In this document: one piece after another, positions 34,389-43,157 of the stretch
Position numbering within the stretch: position 1 is the first letter of the stretch
Layout: each line of letters begins with the position of its first letter
Source: an uncultured Peptococcaceae bacterium
GTDB taxonomy: Bacteria; Bacillota; Peptococcia; Peptococcales; Peptococcaceae
NCBI GenBank assembly: GCA_947254645.1
Contig: CAMYDW010000001.1
Location: forward strand, 1-64,000
DNA: 64,000 nucleotides
Reading direction: 5' to 3'
Position numbers and translations under genes: made by a program
The notes under the pieces: generated by a model
Told to the model about the DNA's origin: nothing
Databases searched by the model: none
Seen by the model: only the letters and a program-made list of their open reading frames with translations

Positions 34389-34708
34389 AAAGCTTAGCAT
34401 TGCTGTATGATGTGGTCAAAGACCGTCAAATTCATCCTGAAGAAAATTCCTACACCTGCTATCTTTTTGAACAAGGTCTTGATAAGATTTGCAAAAAAGT
34501 AGGGGAAGAAGCGGCAGAAACCATCATTGCTGCCAAAAACGGGATTGCAGAAGAAACCATTGGCGAAGTGTCTGACTTGTTGTATCATTTAATAGTGCTG
34601 TTGGTTGAACAAGGCATCCCCCTTGAAAAGGTGGATGCGCTATTAATGGCACGTGGACAAAAAATAGGCAATTTAAAAACCTTTCATCAAAGTGATCACA
34701 ACAGTTAA
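34385..34708 (+). CDS. hisE: Phosphoribosyl-ATP pyrophosphatase
   Basis: This 107-aa pyrophosphatase has the EEAAETIIAAKNG motif and an EVSDLLYHLIVLL helix that bind the metal-pyrophosphate. It is the last his gene of the run. The next gene starts 11 bases downstream, so transcription may read through to rplI. Confidence 0.92.
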   Translation: MKSLALLYDVVKDRQIHPEENSYTCYLFEQGLDKICKKVGEEAAETIIAAKNGIAEETIGEVSDLLYHLIVLLVEQGIPLEKVDALLMARGQKIGNLKTFHQSDHNS

Positions 34709-34719
34709 AGGAGTTTTGT

Positions 34720-35697
34720 ATGAGCCAACGATTTGAGGAACGTCCGCCAGTGGCTTTTGGTGGAATGATGGTGGCCTTGTCAGTGCTTTTGGCTGCAGGG
34801 ACAAAAATTTTTCCAATTTTAATAGGATTTTTTGCTGCCATCCCGTTGGCGTTGGCTGGTTTGCATTTATCGACACGCGACAGCTTGGTGTCTGCTGCAG
34901 CGGCGACCTTATTGGTAGGTCTTTTCTTTGGACCATTTTTTGGCTTGGCGTTTTTATTCCAATATGCTATTTTAGGTGTTTTCACAGGCTTGGCGGTTAA
35001 AAAGCAATGGACCTTTAAACACCTTTTTCTGGTGGCATGGGTGATTCAATGTATCGGGATGCTCGTTTTCCTTGGCATACAATTTGCCATTGCAGGCTTT
35101 GACCTTACTGCGACTTTAAAGCCCTACCTAAACATGGAAAATGAAATGATTGCCATAGCCAAAGAGATGCATCTTTTTGAACGCATGCAGACCACGAAGA
35201 TGGATGCATACACCATAGAAACCCTCTTTAGACAAAGTATGCAATTTTTTATGAAGATATTACCAGCTGCCTATGCTGGCTTAACAGCAGTGATGGTGGC
35301 GGTTCATTTATTCCTTTTCCGAGTGGTTTGTAAGCGTCTGCGCCTAGGAAATGGCCTTGCAACACCTGCCTATGACCAAGTGATTATGCCTGTTACACTG
35401 CTCATTCCCTTGATTGGATGTTGGATTATTCTTCTTGCAAAAGAAATTTTTCCTTCTGAAATCTTGTGGTTGGTGGCACTTAATGGTATGGTTATCTGTA
35501 TAGGTGGAATGGGTATCGGTGGCCTCTCTTTAATCTTGCATAACATTCGCTGGCGTGCGTTGGCGATGCCTTTTAAAATGGTGTATGCACTGATTTTCTT
35601 TTTGATGGGGCAATACTTATTTATTGTGGCCGCCTTTATTGGCATTTTTGATACCATTCTAGATTTTAGACACTTGCGTACGCAAACAAAGGAGTAG
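34720..35697 (+). CDS. DUF2232 (YybS-like) membrane protein
   Basis: This 325-aa protein has about eight membrane helices and matches the YybS/DUF2232 pattern, which in Bacillota often sits before gdpP, rplI and dnaB/dnaC. Here rplI follows after seven bases and gdpP is not present. AAAGGAG lies 9 bases before ATG 34720. The role is unknown; suggested links are to envelope or sporulation-type membrane functions. It has no enzyme motif that I can see. Confidence 0.8.
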   Translation: MSQRFEERPPVAFGGMMVALSVLLAAGTKIFPILIGFFAAIPLALAGLHLSTRDSLVSAAAATLLVGLFFGPFFGLAFLFQYAILGVFTGLAVKKQWTFKHLFLVAWVIQCIGMLVFLGIQFAIAGFDLTATLKPYLNMENEMIAIAKEMHLFERMQTTKMDAYTIETLFRQSMQFFMKILPAAYAGLTAVMVAVHLFLFRVVCKRLRLGNGLATPAYDQVIMPVTLLIPLIGCWIILLAKEIFPSEILWLVALNGMVICIGGMGIGGLSLILHNIRWRALAMPFKMVYALIFFLMGQYLFIVAAFIGIFDTILDFRHLRTQTKE

Positions 35698-35704
35698 TGA
35701 TTGT

Positions 35705-36151
35705 ATGAAAGTCATTTTATTAGAAGATGTGGCGAAAGTCGGTAAAAAAGGCGAAGTGGTTGAGGTAAAGAGTGGGTACGCTCATAACTTCCTTTTTAAA
35801 AATAATGTGGCATTAGAAGCAACAAAAGGCAATTTGAAAAAATTAGCTGACAAGCAAGCACAAGAAGCAGAAGAACGTGCTTATGAAAAAGCCCAAGCGG
35901 AAAGTGTGGCAAAAGAATTAGAAAGCCTTAAAGTGGTCATCAAAGCCAAAGAAGGTGCCAATGGCAAATTGTTTGGTACCATCACCAACAAGGAAGTGGC
36001 AGACCACATTAAAAATACCCACAACATTGATTTGGATAAGCGTAAAATCATTCTTGATGAAAAAATCAAAGAATTAGGCACTTATCAAGCAACTGTGAAA
36101 TTGCATCCAGAAGTGAAGATGACCCTTCGCATCCAAGTCGTTGGCGAATAA
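35705..36151 (+). CDS. rplI: 50S ribosomal protein L9
   Basis: This 148-aa ribosomal protein begins MKVILLEDVAKVGKKGEVVE, followed by VKSGYAHNFLF and the long connecting helix typical of L9. It ends with a C-terminal domain having KLFGTITNKEVAD. It is probably cotranscribed with DUF2232, and ends at a terminator. A helicase gene, often found next, is absent. Confidence 0.95.
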   Translation: MKVILLEDVAKVGKKGEVVEVKSGYAHNFLFKNNVALEATKGNLKKLADKQAQEAEERAYEKAQAESVAKELESLKVVIKAKEGANGKLFGTITNKEVADHIKNTHNIDLDKRKIILDEKIKELGTYQATVKLHPEVKMTLRIQVVGE

Positions 36152-36157
36152 AAACCA

Positions 36158-36187
36158 AAGCCTCTATTTTAAAATAGAGGCTTTTTT
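36158..36187 (+). terminator. Terminator after rplI
   Basis: AAGCCTCTATTTT / AAAATAGAGGCTT stem with a T run. Confidence 0.9.
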
Positions 36188-36234
36188 AGTGCATATATTT
36201 AGCGTAAATGCTGTTTAAGGTGGAGAAAAAGTCG

Positions 36235-36368
36235 ATGGATATTGGCCCATCAATTAAAGAAGCACGACTGAAAAAAGGTGGAGTCAGCAAGAATTGGCAA
36301 ACAAGGTCTATGTCACACGACAAACCATCTCTAAATGGGGTATTTCTCGTATCAACGCTATCAATTGA
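36235..36368 (+). pseudogene. Remnant of an XRE-family HTH regulator
   Basis: ATG 36235 reads MDIGPSIKEARLKKG, the usual start of an XRE domain. The homologous part then moves to another frame as ELANKVYVTRQTISKWG, the HTH recognition segment, and ends at a stop (36366-36368). About five residues between the two parts are missing. I read this as a small deletion plus frameshift; only some 44 codons remain. The wider 36188-36532 stretch otherwise holds a terminator and a promoter. Confidence 0.7.
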
Positions 36369-36388
36369 ATTTAGAAAAAACAGATGAC

Positions 36389-36420
36389 AAAAACGCCTGA
36401 GCGGTGGCTCAGGCGTTTTT
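36389..36420 (+). terminator. Terminator after the HTH remnant
   Basis: AAAAACGCCTGAGC / GCTCAGGCGTTTTT with a GGTG loop. It has outlived the gene it presumably served. Confidence 0.85.
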
Positions 36421-36445
36421 GCTTTACTCTCAAATAAGCATGATA

Positions 36446-36474
36446 TTGTTTTTATCTATTGTGAAAGCTATAAT
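36446..36474 (+). promoter_or_regulatory. Promoter of the MBOAT-SGNH operon
   Basis: TTGTTT (36446-36451), 17 bases, then TATAAT (36469-36474). Confidence 0.75.
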
Positions 36475-36532
36475 GAAGGGCATAGCTTTTAAATATGACG
36501 ATAAGGATTTGGGAAGATGAAGGAGGTGGGCC

Positions 36533-37993
36533 GTGCTTTTTAATACAGTGGCGTATTTTATTTTTTTAGCGGTTGTTTTTTCTTTGTATTGGCTCTTGCC
36601 ATGGCGCTTGCGCTACCTCCTTTTGTTTGTGGCAAGCTATTATTTTTATATGCAATGGAATGCCTTTTATGCCCTTTTGCTTGCTGGCGTGACGCTGGTT
36701 TCCTATATTGGCGGGCGTTTGATTGAGTCGGATGAGGATGCCAAAAAACGCCGACTGGTGCTCTTTTCTTGTATCATTATCTGCTTAAGTGTCTTGAGTC
36801 TTTTTAAATACTTCAATTTCTTTGTACAGAACATGAATTATTTATTGACGATGGCCCACCAACCAGTGTTGACATGGACATCGCGATTGATTTTGCCAGT
36901 AGGGATTTCCTTTTATACCCTGCAATCTCTGGGCTACTTGATCGATGTTTATCGTCGTGAGGTGTATGCAGAAAAAAACCTCATTAAATATGCGCTCTTT
37001 GTATCGTTCTTTCCACAATTGGTGGCAGGGCCAATAGAGCGCTCTAAAAATTTGTTGACCCAACTCAATACCAAAAAAGAGTTTTCAATGGAGAACCTTC
37101 GCCGAGGAGCGCTACTCATTCTTTGGGGGCTTTTTGTGAAGGTGGTGATTGCAGACCGTGCGGCCATTTTTGTAGATGCTGTTTACAATCAACCTTCTAC
37201 CTATAAAGGCTTCTTTATTTTAATGGCGACCTTGCTCTTTTCTGTACAGATTTATTGCGACTTTTATGGCTATTCGACCATTGCGAGGGGCACGGCGTTG
37301 ACCTTGGGCATTCGCTTAATGGACAACTTCAATGCGCCATATTTTTCTCAAAGCATCAAGGAATTTTGGCGCCGTTGGCACGTTTCCTTGTCCTCTTGGT
37401 TTAAGGATTATCTGTATATTCCCCTTGGTGGCAGTCGCTGCCGAAAGGAGCGAAAATGGTTCAATCTGATGGTGGTCTTTGGGGTAAGTGGCCTGTGGCA
37501 TGGGGCTTCTCTTAGCTTTGTATTTTGGGGCTTGCTCAATGGGCTTTATCAGGTCCTTGCAGATTGGCTGGCGCCACTGCGAAAAAGGGGTGCGGCCCTT
37601 GAAAGCAAGCCGATGATGAAGGTCCTCAAGACCGTCATCACCTTTTTCCTCATCACCTTTGCTTGGCTCTTTTTTAGAGCCAATGGTTTCCAGAAGGCCC
37701 TTTCTTTGTTGAAAAGCATGCTTTTAGAGGGAAACTGGCATATTTTCTACGATGGCTCTCTCTTTACCTTGGGCATCACGCAGCCTCAATTTTTGGTTTT
37801 GTTGGCAGCGATTGTGTTGCTTTTTGTCGTGGATTATCAAAAATACAAGCAAGTGGACATGGTGTCTGTTTTGTTGCACCAACCACTTTTAATCAGAGTA
37901 TTTGTGGAAGTCTTATTGGTCTGTTGGTTATTGGTTTTTGGTTGTTATGGAGAACTCTATGATACGGCAAGCTTTATCTATTTCCAATTTTAA
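36533..37993 (+). CDS. MBOAT-family O-acyltransferase (DltB/AlgI type)
   Basis: This membrane-bound acyltransferase (486 aa) has about 10-11 helices. LPVGISFYTLQSLGYLIDVY, SSWFKDYLYIPLGGSR and the catalytic-histidine segment SGLWHGASLSFVFWG are typical. GTG 36533 follows AAGGAGG by 6 bases. It overlaps the next, SGNH-like gene. Pairing of an MBOAT protein and an extracytoplasmic SGNH-like protein usually O-acylates a cell-surface polymer. The polymer is not known. Genes dltA and dltC are absent, so this is not a dlt operon. Confidence 0.88.
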   Translation: MLFNTVAYFIFLAVVFSLYWLLPWRLRYLLLFVASYYFYMQWNAFYALLLAGVTLVSYIGGRLIESDEDAKKRRLVLFSCIIICLSVLSLFKYFNFFVQNMNYLLTMAHQPVLTWTSRLILPVGISFYTLQSLGYLIDVYRREVYAEKNLIKYALFVSFFPQLVAGPIERSKNLLTQLNTKKEFSMENLRRGALLILWGLFVKVVIADRAAIFVDAVYNQPSTYKGFFILMATLLFSVQIYCDFYGYSTIARGTALTLGIRLMDNFNAPYFSQSIKEFWRRWHVSLSSWFKDYLYIPLGGSRCRKERKWFNLMVVFGVSGLWHGASLSFVFWGLLNGLYQVLADWLAPLRKRGAALESKPMMKVLKTVITFFLITFAWLFFRANGFQKALSLLKSMLLEGNWHIFYDGSLFTLGITQPQFLVLLAAIVLLFVVDYQKYKQVDMVSVLLHQPLLIRVFVEVLLVCWLLVFGCYGELYDTASFIYFQF

Positions 37994-39449
37994 AAAAATC
38001 GGCAAGGCGGGCACTTGGGTGCTCTCTTTTGTGCTGCTTTTTTCTTTGGTGGTAGGTTTGTTGAACCATAGCTATGTAAAGGTCGATGAATGGTCACGCA
38101 TTATGTGGCACAGCTTTTATCAAGAAGAAAAAATAGATGCTGTTTGCTTAGGCAGCTCCCACGTGTATTGCAATCTTGACCCCGCCGTTCTTGATCAAGA
38201 AACTGGCGAGCGTCATTTTAATTTAGGCACGTCGAACCAACGTGTGCAAGAGTCCTACTACAATCTCAAGGAGGCCAATAGACGTTTTGACCTCAAAAAG
38301 GCTTATGTGGAGTTGTACTACCTGCCTTCCACAGGGATTGAAGGACAGTATGACAAAAAGGCAAATGATTTTGTGAGTTGGCGCAATACCGACTTTATCT
38401 CGCCCTGGTCACCAGTCAAATACGAGGCCATCTGGGATATGAATGACAGCACCCATCTGTTAGACGCGACCTTTCCCTTCTTGCGCTTTAGGGCGCATCT
38501 TTTTGAAGGAAACTATGTGAAGGCCCGTTGGGCACAGAAGAAAACGTCCGAGTACCAGCAATACAAGTACCACGAAGACTTTGCTGACGGCAATGGTGCA
38601 GTGGATTATCAGCCAAGGGGCTATTATGCATCGAGTCGCATCTTGGGCAATGATACGGTTTTTGAAGCAAGGCGCACAGCACAAGAAATGACCTTGAGCG
38701 AAGATGCCAAGACTTATCTTTTGAAAATCATTGACTATTGTAAAAAAGAAAACATTGAGCTGACCTTTTTCATTGCACCAATCTGGCAAACAGAATTATT
38801 GGCCACCGAGGGGTATGACCAATACACTGCTTCTGTGAAAAATTTTTCGCGTAGCCATCACATTCCTTTTTATGATTTTAATTTGTGCAAAGAGGAAGCC
38901 CTTGATTTGAGCAGTGCAGACTATTTCCACGATGTCGGCCATTTGAATCAGACAGGCGCCGCACGCTTTTCCAAATTTTTTGCTGCAACGGTCCATGCCA
39001 ATCCGAATAAGGCACAAGAGCTTTTCTATGACACCTACCAAGAAAAGCAAGGGCATAGTGCACCACAATTTTATGGGGCCTATCTTCGCTCATCAGACAA
39101 AGACCACGCAACGACAATGCGTCTAAAGCAAGAGGCCTATCAGCCGACTTGGCAAGAACGTATTCGCAAAGGATTTATTGCTGAAGCGCCACCGCAGGTC
39201 AAGGAGGTCAAGCAAGAGCGTACCTTGTATATGGCCGTCAATCAACCAGAAGCGATGGAGTATCAGGTTTATTATGTCAAAACAAAGAAGGCCCAAGGAA
39301 AGCAGCCCGAGGGCGAGAAAGTCTTGGTGCAAGATTTTTCCGATGTTTGGCATTTGCCAATGCCAAAGGATGACCATGGGCTTTACACCATTGTTTGGCG
39401 CTTAAAGGCGGCACCATCGATCATACACAAAAGGGAGATTGCTTTTTAA
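37959..39449 (+). CDS. SGNH-hydrolase-like partner of the MBOAT protein
   Basis: The 496-aa protein has an N-terminal membrane segment (WVLSFVLLFSLVVGLL) and an extracytoplasmic SGNH-like domain. LGSSHVYCNLDP holds the nucleophile block (S66 or S67), and YFHDVGHLNQTG the Asp-His pair. ATG 37959 follows TATGGAG by 6 bases; ATG 37947 is also possible. Its start overlaps the end of the MBOAT gene by 35 bases. The segment after the SGNH domain is charged and probably a small extra domain. It likely transfers or removes acyl groups on surface polysaccharide. Confidence 0.75.
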   Translation: MIRQALSISNFKKIGKAGTWVLSFVLLFSLVVGLLNHSYVKVDEWSRIMWHSFYQEEKIDAVCLGSSHVYCNLDPAVLDQETGERHFNLGTSNQRVQESYYNLKEANRRFDLKKAYVELYYLPSTGIEGQYDKKANDFVSWRNTDFISPWSPVKYEAIWDMNDSTHLLDATFPFLRFRAHLFEGNYVKARWAQKKTSEYQQYKYHEDFADGNGAVDYQPRGYYASSRILGNDTVFEARRTAQEMTLSEDAKTYLLKIIDYCKKENIELTFFIAPIWQTELLATEGYDQYTASVKNFSRSHHIPFYDFNLCKEEALDLSSADYFHDVGHLNQTGAARFSKFFAATVHANPNKAQELFYDTYQEKQGHSAPQFYGAYLRSSDKDHATTMRLKQEAYQPTWQERIRKGFIAEAPPQVKEVKQERTLYMAVNQPEAMEYQVYYVKTKKAQGKQPEGEKVLVQDFSDVWHLPMPKDDHGLYTIVWRLKAAPSIIHKREIAF

Positions 39450-39472
39450 GGATTGCCGTGAATAAAATAAAG

Positions 39473-39510
39473 CTCCCCAGTGTCATGCTTTTGCCCATGA
39501 CATTGGGGAG
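39473..39510. terminator. Bidirectional terminator
   Basis: CTCCCCAGTGTCATG / CATGACATTGGGGAG (one G-T pair) with an 8-base loop lies between the SGNH-like gene and selO, which converge. The T tract is weak. Confidence 0.75.
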
Positions 39511-39527
39511 TTGCTTTATATGGCGTA

Positions 39528-40964
39528 TTAGGTGCCACAAAAAGTGACATAAGGTTGATTCATTTCTATAGGGCCAAAGGCCTTGTGGCTTTCATCATAA
39601 CTAAACGGGTTTTTGAGGGCTTTGTAGAAACGCTCGTAAAGGGTGAAGTCTCCTTGTTGCGCTTCTTCAATAGCACGTTGCACCCAGTAATTTCGCAAAA
39701 CAACACTTGGATTGATGGTTTTCATCTCTGCACGTGCTTCTTCAAGGGGCCGTTCTTTGATGACCTGTGCCGTCCATGCCGCCAGCCACTCTTGGAAAAG
39801 GGCTTCTTGATAAGGGGCCTCCTCTAGGGCGCCTATGGTCAAATCAATAAATGTCTGATGAAAATCCAGAGAGGTTTTTTCTAGCATGGCAATAAAGTCT
39901 GCGGCCACTTGGTTATTTTCCTTGCTCGCAGCTTGTAGCCCTAATCGTGCACGCAAATGCTGGTAATAGGATTCGGTAAAGACTTGTCGATAGGTATCGG
40001 TGATGTCATTAAAGATGCTCTTTGTGCGTGCCCCTTCTTCACGGAGCAGCGGCATCAGGGCTTCGCCTAAGCGGTGGAGATTCCAGAGGGCGATGGCAGG
40101 CTGATTGCCGTAGGCATAACGTCCATGATGGTCAATGGAAGAAAAAACAGCTTGGACATCAAAGGCATCGAGCATGGCACAAGGTCCATAGTCGAAGGTT
40201 TCGCCAGAAATGGCCATGTTATCGGTGTTCATCACCCCATGCACAAAGCCGTAGGCCAACCATTTTGCCACCGTTTCTGCTTGTGATTTGACCACAGCCT
40301 CATAGAAAGCATGGTAGGGCTGTGGGTGGTTTGCTACTTGTGGATGATGGCGCTTGATGGCATAGTCAACGAGGGCCTTTAAGTCCTCTTTGGTGCCTGC
40401 TGTTGCTGCATAAGTAAAGGTGCCGACACGGAGATGGCTGGTCATGACACGGGTCAGAATCGCCCCAGCCTCTGGGTGTTGACGATAGATGTCTTCCCCA
40501 GTGGTGACGAGGGCAAGAGAGCGTGAGGAGGGAATGCCAAGCTGATGCAGTGCTTCAGAGAAAAGATATTCCTTTAGCATGGGGGCAAGGGCCGCTCGGC
40601 CATCTCCGCCACGAGAGAAGGGTGTTGGCCCAGAGCCTTTGAGCTGCAAATCAAAGCGTTGGCCTTGAGGGTTCACCACCTCTCCAATCAGATTGGCACG
40701 CCCATCTCCCAACATGGTCAAGTGACCATATTGGTGGCCCATATAGGCTTGGGCAATCGAAGAAGCATTTTCTGGATATTGATTGCCAGCAAACATCTGT
40801 AGGCCTGTTTCCTTTAAATTAAAAGCCTCTAAACCGAGGGTCTCGGCAAGGTCGTCATTAAAATAGAGGAGGGTGGGGTCTGCCACCTCATGGAGGGGTA
40901 TTTTTTTATAAAAAAGTGCCGGTAGGCGTTCATAAGAATTGTCAAATGGAATAGATGTCTTCAT
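39528..40964 (-). CDS. selO: SelO/YdiU-family protein AMPylase
   Basis: This pseudokinase-fold enzyme transfers AMP to protein Ser/Thr/Tyr. At 478 aa it has the length of E. coli YdiU. Its motifs include MLGDGRANLIGEVVN, KGSGPTPFSRGGDGRAAL, and the metal-binding HGVMNTDNMAISGETFDYG. The C-terminus ends TFCGT with a Cys near the end, as in many bacterial members. ATG 40964 follows AAAGGAG by about 6 bases; the longer frame to 41060 is untranslated. SelO is linked to redox stress responses, so nearby ferritin and AhpC may be relevant. Confidence 0.92.
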   Translation of the reverse strand: MKTSIPFDNSYERLPALFYKKIPLHEVADPTLLYFNDDLAETLGLEAFNLKETGLQMFAGNQYPENASSIAQAYMGHQYGHLTMLGDGRANLIGEVVNPQGQRFDLQLKGSGPTPFSRGGDGRAALAPMLKEYLFSEALHQLGIPSSRSLALVTTGEDIYRQHPEAGAILTRVMTSHLRVGTFTYAATAGTKEDLKALVDYAIKRHHPQVANHPQPYHAFYEAVVKSQAETVAKWLAYGFVHGVMNTDNMAISGETFDYGPCAMLDAFDVQAVFSSIDHHGRYAYGNQPAIALWNLHRLGEALMPLLREEGARTKSIFNDITDTYRQVFTESYYQHLRARLGLQAASKENNQVAADFIAMLEKTSLDFHQTFIDLTIGALEEAPYQEALFQEWLAAWTAQVIKERPLEEARAEMKTINPSVVLRNYWVQRAIEEAQQGDFTLYERFYKALKNPFSYDESHKAFGPIEMNQPYVTFCGT

Positions 40965-41032
40965 AATAGCTCCTTTCATAAAACGAAGGTTTTGTTGATA
41001 GAAGATATACCCATAAGACACTAGGAATAAAG

Positions 41033-41080
41033 AAAAGACATGACCTGCATCCTTCAGCATGGGATACGAGTCATGTCTTT
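41033..41080 (-). terminator. Terminator downstream of the AI-2E-family gene (minus strand)
   Basis: AAAAGACATGAC and GTCATGTCTTT form an outer stem with an inner ATCC/GGAT pairing; the T run follows on the minus strand. Confidence 0.65.
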
Positions 41081-41092
41081 TTTATGTGTGGA

Positions 41093-42316
41093 TTACGCGT
41101 TGTCACTGAAATATTGATGGATTTCAGTGTCGCAACCATTTTTTTCTAAGCCACGTAAAATCAGTTTTTTGCCTAAATGGTAGATGACCGCAAAGAGAGG
41201 GACCCCGATGAGCATCCCAACAAATCCCCACAAGCCACCAAAGAGCATGATGGAGAATAAAACCCAGAACCCTGGAAGGCCTGTGGAGCTGCCTAGAATT
41301 TTCGGCCCAATGATATTGCCGTCCAGTTGTTGTAAAAATAAGATAAAAATGGTGAAGGTCAAGCAATGAATTGGATTTTCCAATAGTAACACCAACATAC
41401 AAGGGATGGCGCCAATAAAAGGACCAAAGAAAGGAATAATATTGGTGACCCCAATGATGGTACTAATCAATAGGGGGGAATCTAACTGGAGAATAGAGAC
41501 CCCAATAAAGCAAATCACCCCAATAATGGCTGAATCAATAATTTTGCCAATAAAGAAGCCGCTGAAAATCCGATCGGCAAACTTGACTTCAGAATAAATA
41601 GGCAGTGCCCATTTTTGTGGCACCAATCCATAAAGGACCAATTTGGCTTGCGCCGCAAACTTTTTTCGACCTGCCAAAAAATAAAAGGCGACAATGAAGC
41701 CTAAAATAAGGTTTTTCATGATGGTGACGAGGTTGGTCAATTTGCCAACCATGCCACTGACAAATTCCCCGATAGCAGGCAAGAAATCAGATTGTACCCA
41801 AGCATCAATACGATTGATGATGCGTGGCTCAATTGGATATTTTTGGAGGGTGTCGTTAAAGGCAGAGACAAAGCTTTCAATTTGTCCTGGCAGTGCAACG
41901 GCAAGACCGATGATGCTTTTTTCAAGCTGTGGCAATAAGAGGAGTACCAAAACCAATACCAAGACAACAGCCATAAGCATGGTCAGTGTGACAGAAATCC
42001 CAACCACCCATTTCTTTTGGGCAGGACTATTGAGCCGTTGGCTCAGCATCTTTTCCAAGCGATTACAAACAGGCGTTAATAAATAGGCAATCACAAAGCC
42101 ATAAATAAACGGCATTAGAATGGCTGTGAATTTTTTGATAAACAGCCCCAAACCATGGCGATTCAATAGCAACAATACGCAGAAAAAGGTGCCAATTAAA
42201 ATAAACGCCCCAATGCGTAAAAGCCGATGACGGCTTAGTCTTTCTTCGTTAGAAATAAAACCACTCCTTTTAATCAATCCCACAATACGAAAGAGAGTTG
42301 TATGACTTTTTATCAT
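41093..42316 (-). CDS. AI-2E transporter family (PerM/YhhT-like) permease
   Basis: This protein of about 407 aa has six to eight helices and the family region SIIGVTNIIPFFGPFIGAIP and GNIIGPKILGSSTGLPG. The substrate is not known; members were named for autoinducer-2 export but many have other roles. The start is uncertain: ATG 42316 has no ribosome site, while AAAAGGAG lies 7 bases before an ATT at codon 21, which would give about 387 aa. Confidence 0.82.
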   Translation of the reverse strand: MIKSHTTLFRIVGLIKRSGFISNEERLSRHRLLRIGAFILIGTFFCVLLLLNRHGLGLFIKKFTAILMPFIYGFVIAYLLTPVCNRLEKMLSQRLNSPAQKKWVVGISVTLTMLMAVVLVLVLVLLLLPQLEKSIIGLAVALPGQIESFVSAFNDTLQKYPIEPRIINRIDAWVQSDFLPAIGEFVSGMVGKLTNLVTIMKNLILGFIVAFYFLAGRKKFAAQAKLVLYGLVPQKWALPIYSEVKFADRIFSGFFIGKIIDSAIIGVICFIGVSILQLDSPLLISTIIGVTNIIPFFGPFIGAIPCMLVLLLENPIHCLTFTIFILFLQQLDGNIIGPKILGSSTGLPGFWVLFSIMLFGGLWGFVGMLIGVPLFAVIYHLGKKLILRGLEKNGCDTEIHQYFSDNA

Positions 42317-42534
42317 GATAATAAAAAAAACAAGGTCTGTCCACTATTATCAAGGTAAGGAAAGAAACACCTCTGTTATCTACCAAGGGAAAAATAGCTG
42401 TTGCTTTTATTTTTTTATCAAGAAGGGTATTTCTTTAGTAACCTCTTTTTTTATGAGGTGATAGAGGAACTTGTTGTTGAATCAGTGTTATCCAATGAAA
42501 ACTGGCGCATTCAATTGATTAGGAGGAATGATTG

Positions 42535-43047
42535 ATGCTAGAGTCAAATGTTAAAGAATTGATTAATGAACAAATTAACTTGGAGTTTTATTCAGGATAT
42601 CTTTATTTGGATTTTTCCAATTACTACAATGAAATTGGCTTAGATGGTTTTGCCAATTGGTACGAGGTCCAAGCCAAGGAAGAATTGGACCATGCAATTT
42701 TATTGCGCAAATATCTGCACAACAATGATGAAAAGGTCGTATTTGATGCCATTGCACAACCAAAGGCCACTTACAAGACCGCCAAGGACCCACTTCAACT
42801 TGGCATTGCTCATGAACAAGCCGTCACTAAAAAAATTAATAAAATATATGCTGCTGCCGATGAGGCGCATGACTATCGTACCATGCAATGCTTTGACTGG
42901 TTTGTCAAGGAGCAAGGGGAAGAAGAAAAAAATGCCCAAGACCTTCTCAAAAAGTTTGAGCTTTATGGCTCAGACCCAAAAGGCTTGTACGCCCTCAATC
43001 AAGAATTATTGGCACGTGTCTACAATCCCCCATCATTAGTACTATAA
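42535..43047 (+). CDS. ftnA: Ferritin (FtnA-type)
   Basis: This iron-storage ferritin has 170 aa. The ferroxidase residues E17, E50 and H53 (in EFYSGYLYLDF and EELDHA) are in the same positions as in E. coli FtnA. The later KEQGEEEKNA holds further metal ligands. ATG 42535 follows AGGAGGA by about 7 bases. It probably protects against free iron. No Fur-type box was confirmed upstream; 42317-42520 contains no gene I can see. Confidence 0.93.
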   Translation: MLESNVKELINEQINLEFYSGYLYLDFSNYYNEIGLDGFANWYEVQAKEELDHAILLRKYLHNNDEKVVFDAIAQPKATYKTAKDPLQLGIAHEQAVTKKINKIYAAADEAHDYRTMQCFDWFVKEQGEEEKNAQDLLKKFELYGSDPKGLYALNQELLARVYNPPSLVL

Positions 43048-43060
43048 TTGTTTTTTGTTC

Positions 43061-43088
43061 AAGCCTAGAGGTCTTCTCTAGGCTTTTT
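43061..43088 (+). terminator. Terminator after ferritin
   Basis: AAGCCTAGAG / CTCTAGGCTT with a GTCTT loop and T run. Confidence 0.88.
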
Positions 43089-43157
43089 CTTTTGTGTTAA
43101 AATAATAGGCATAGCTATGAGATGGTTGATAATGAATAAAATACAGAGGAGTTAAAA

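Noticed and set aside
36533..39449. Assigning the MBOAT pair to a dlt operon
   Set aside because: dltA and dltC are absent, so D-alanylation of teichoic acids is not supported.
41093..42316. Naming the AI-2E-family gene as an AI-2 exporter
   Set aside because: No luxS or lsr-type context is present, and family membership alone does not show the substrate.
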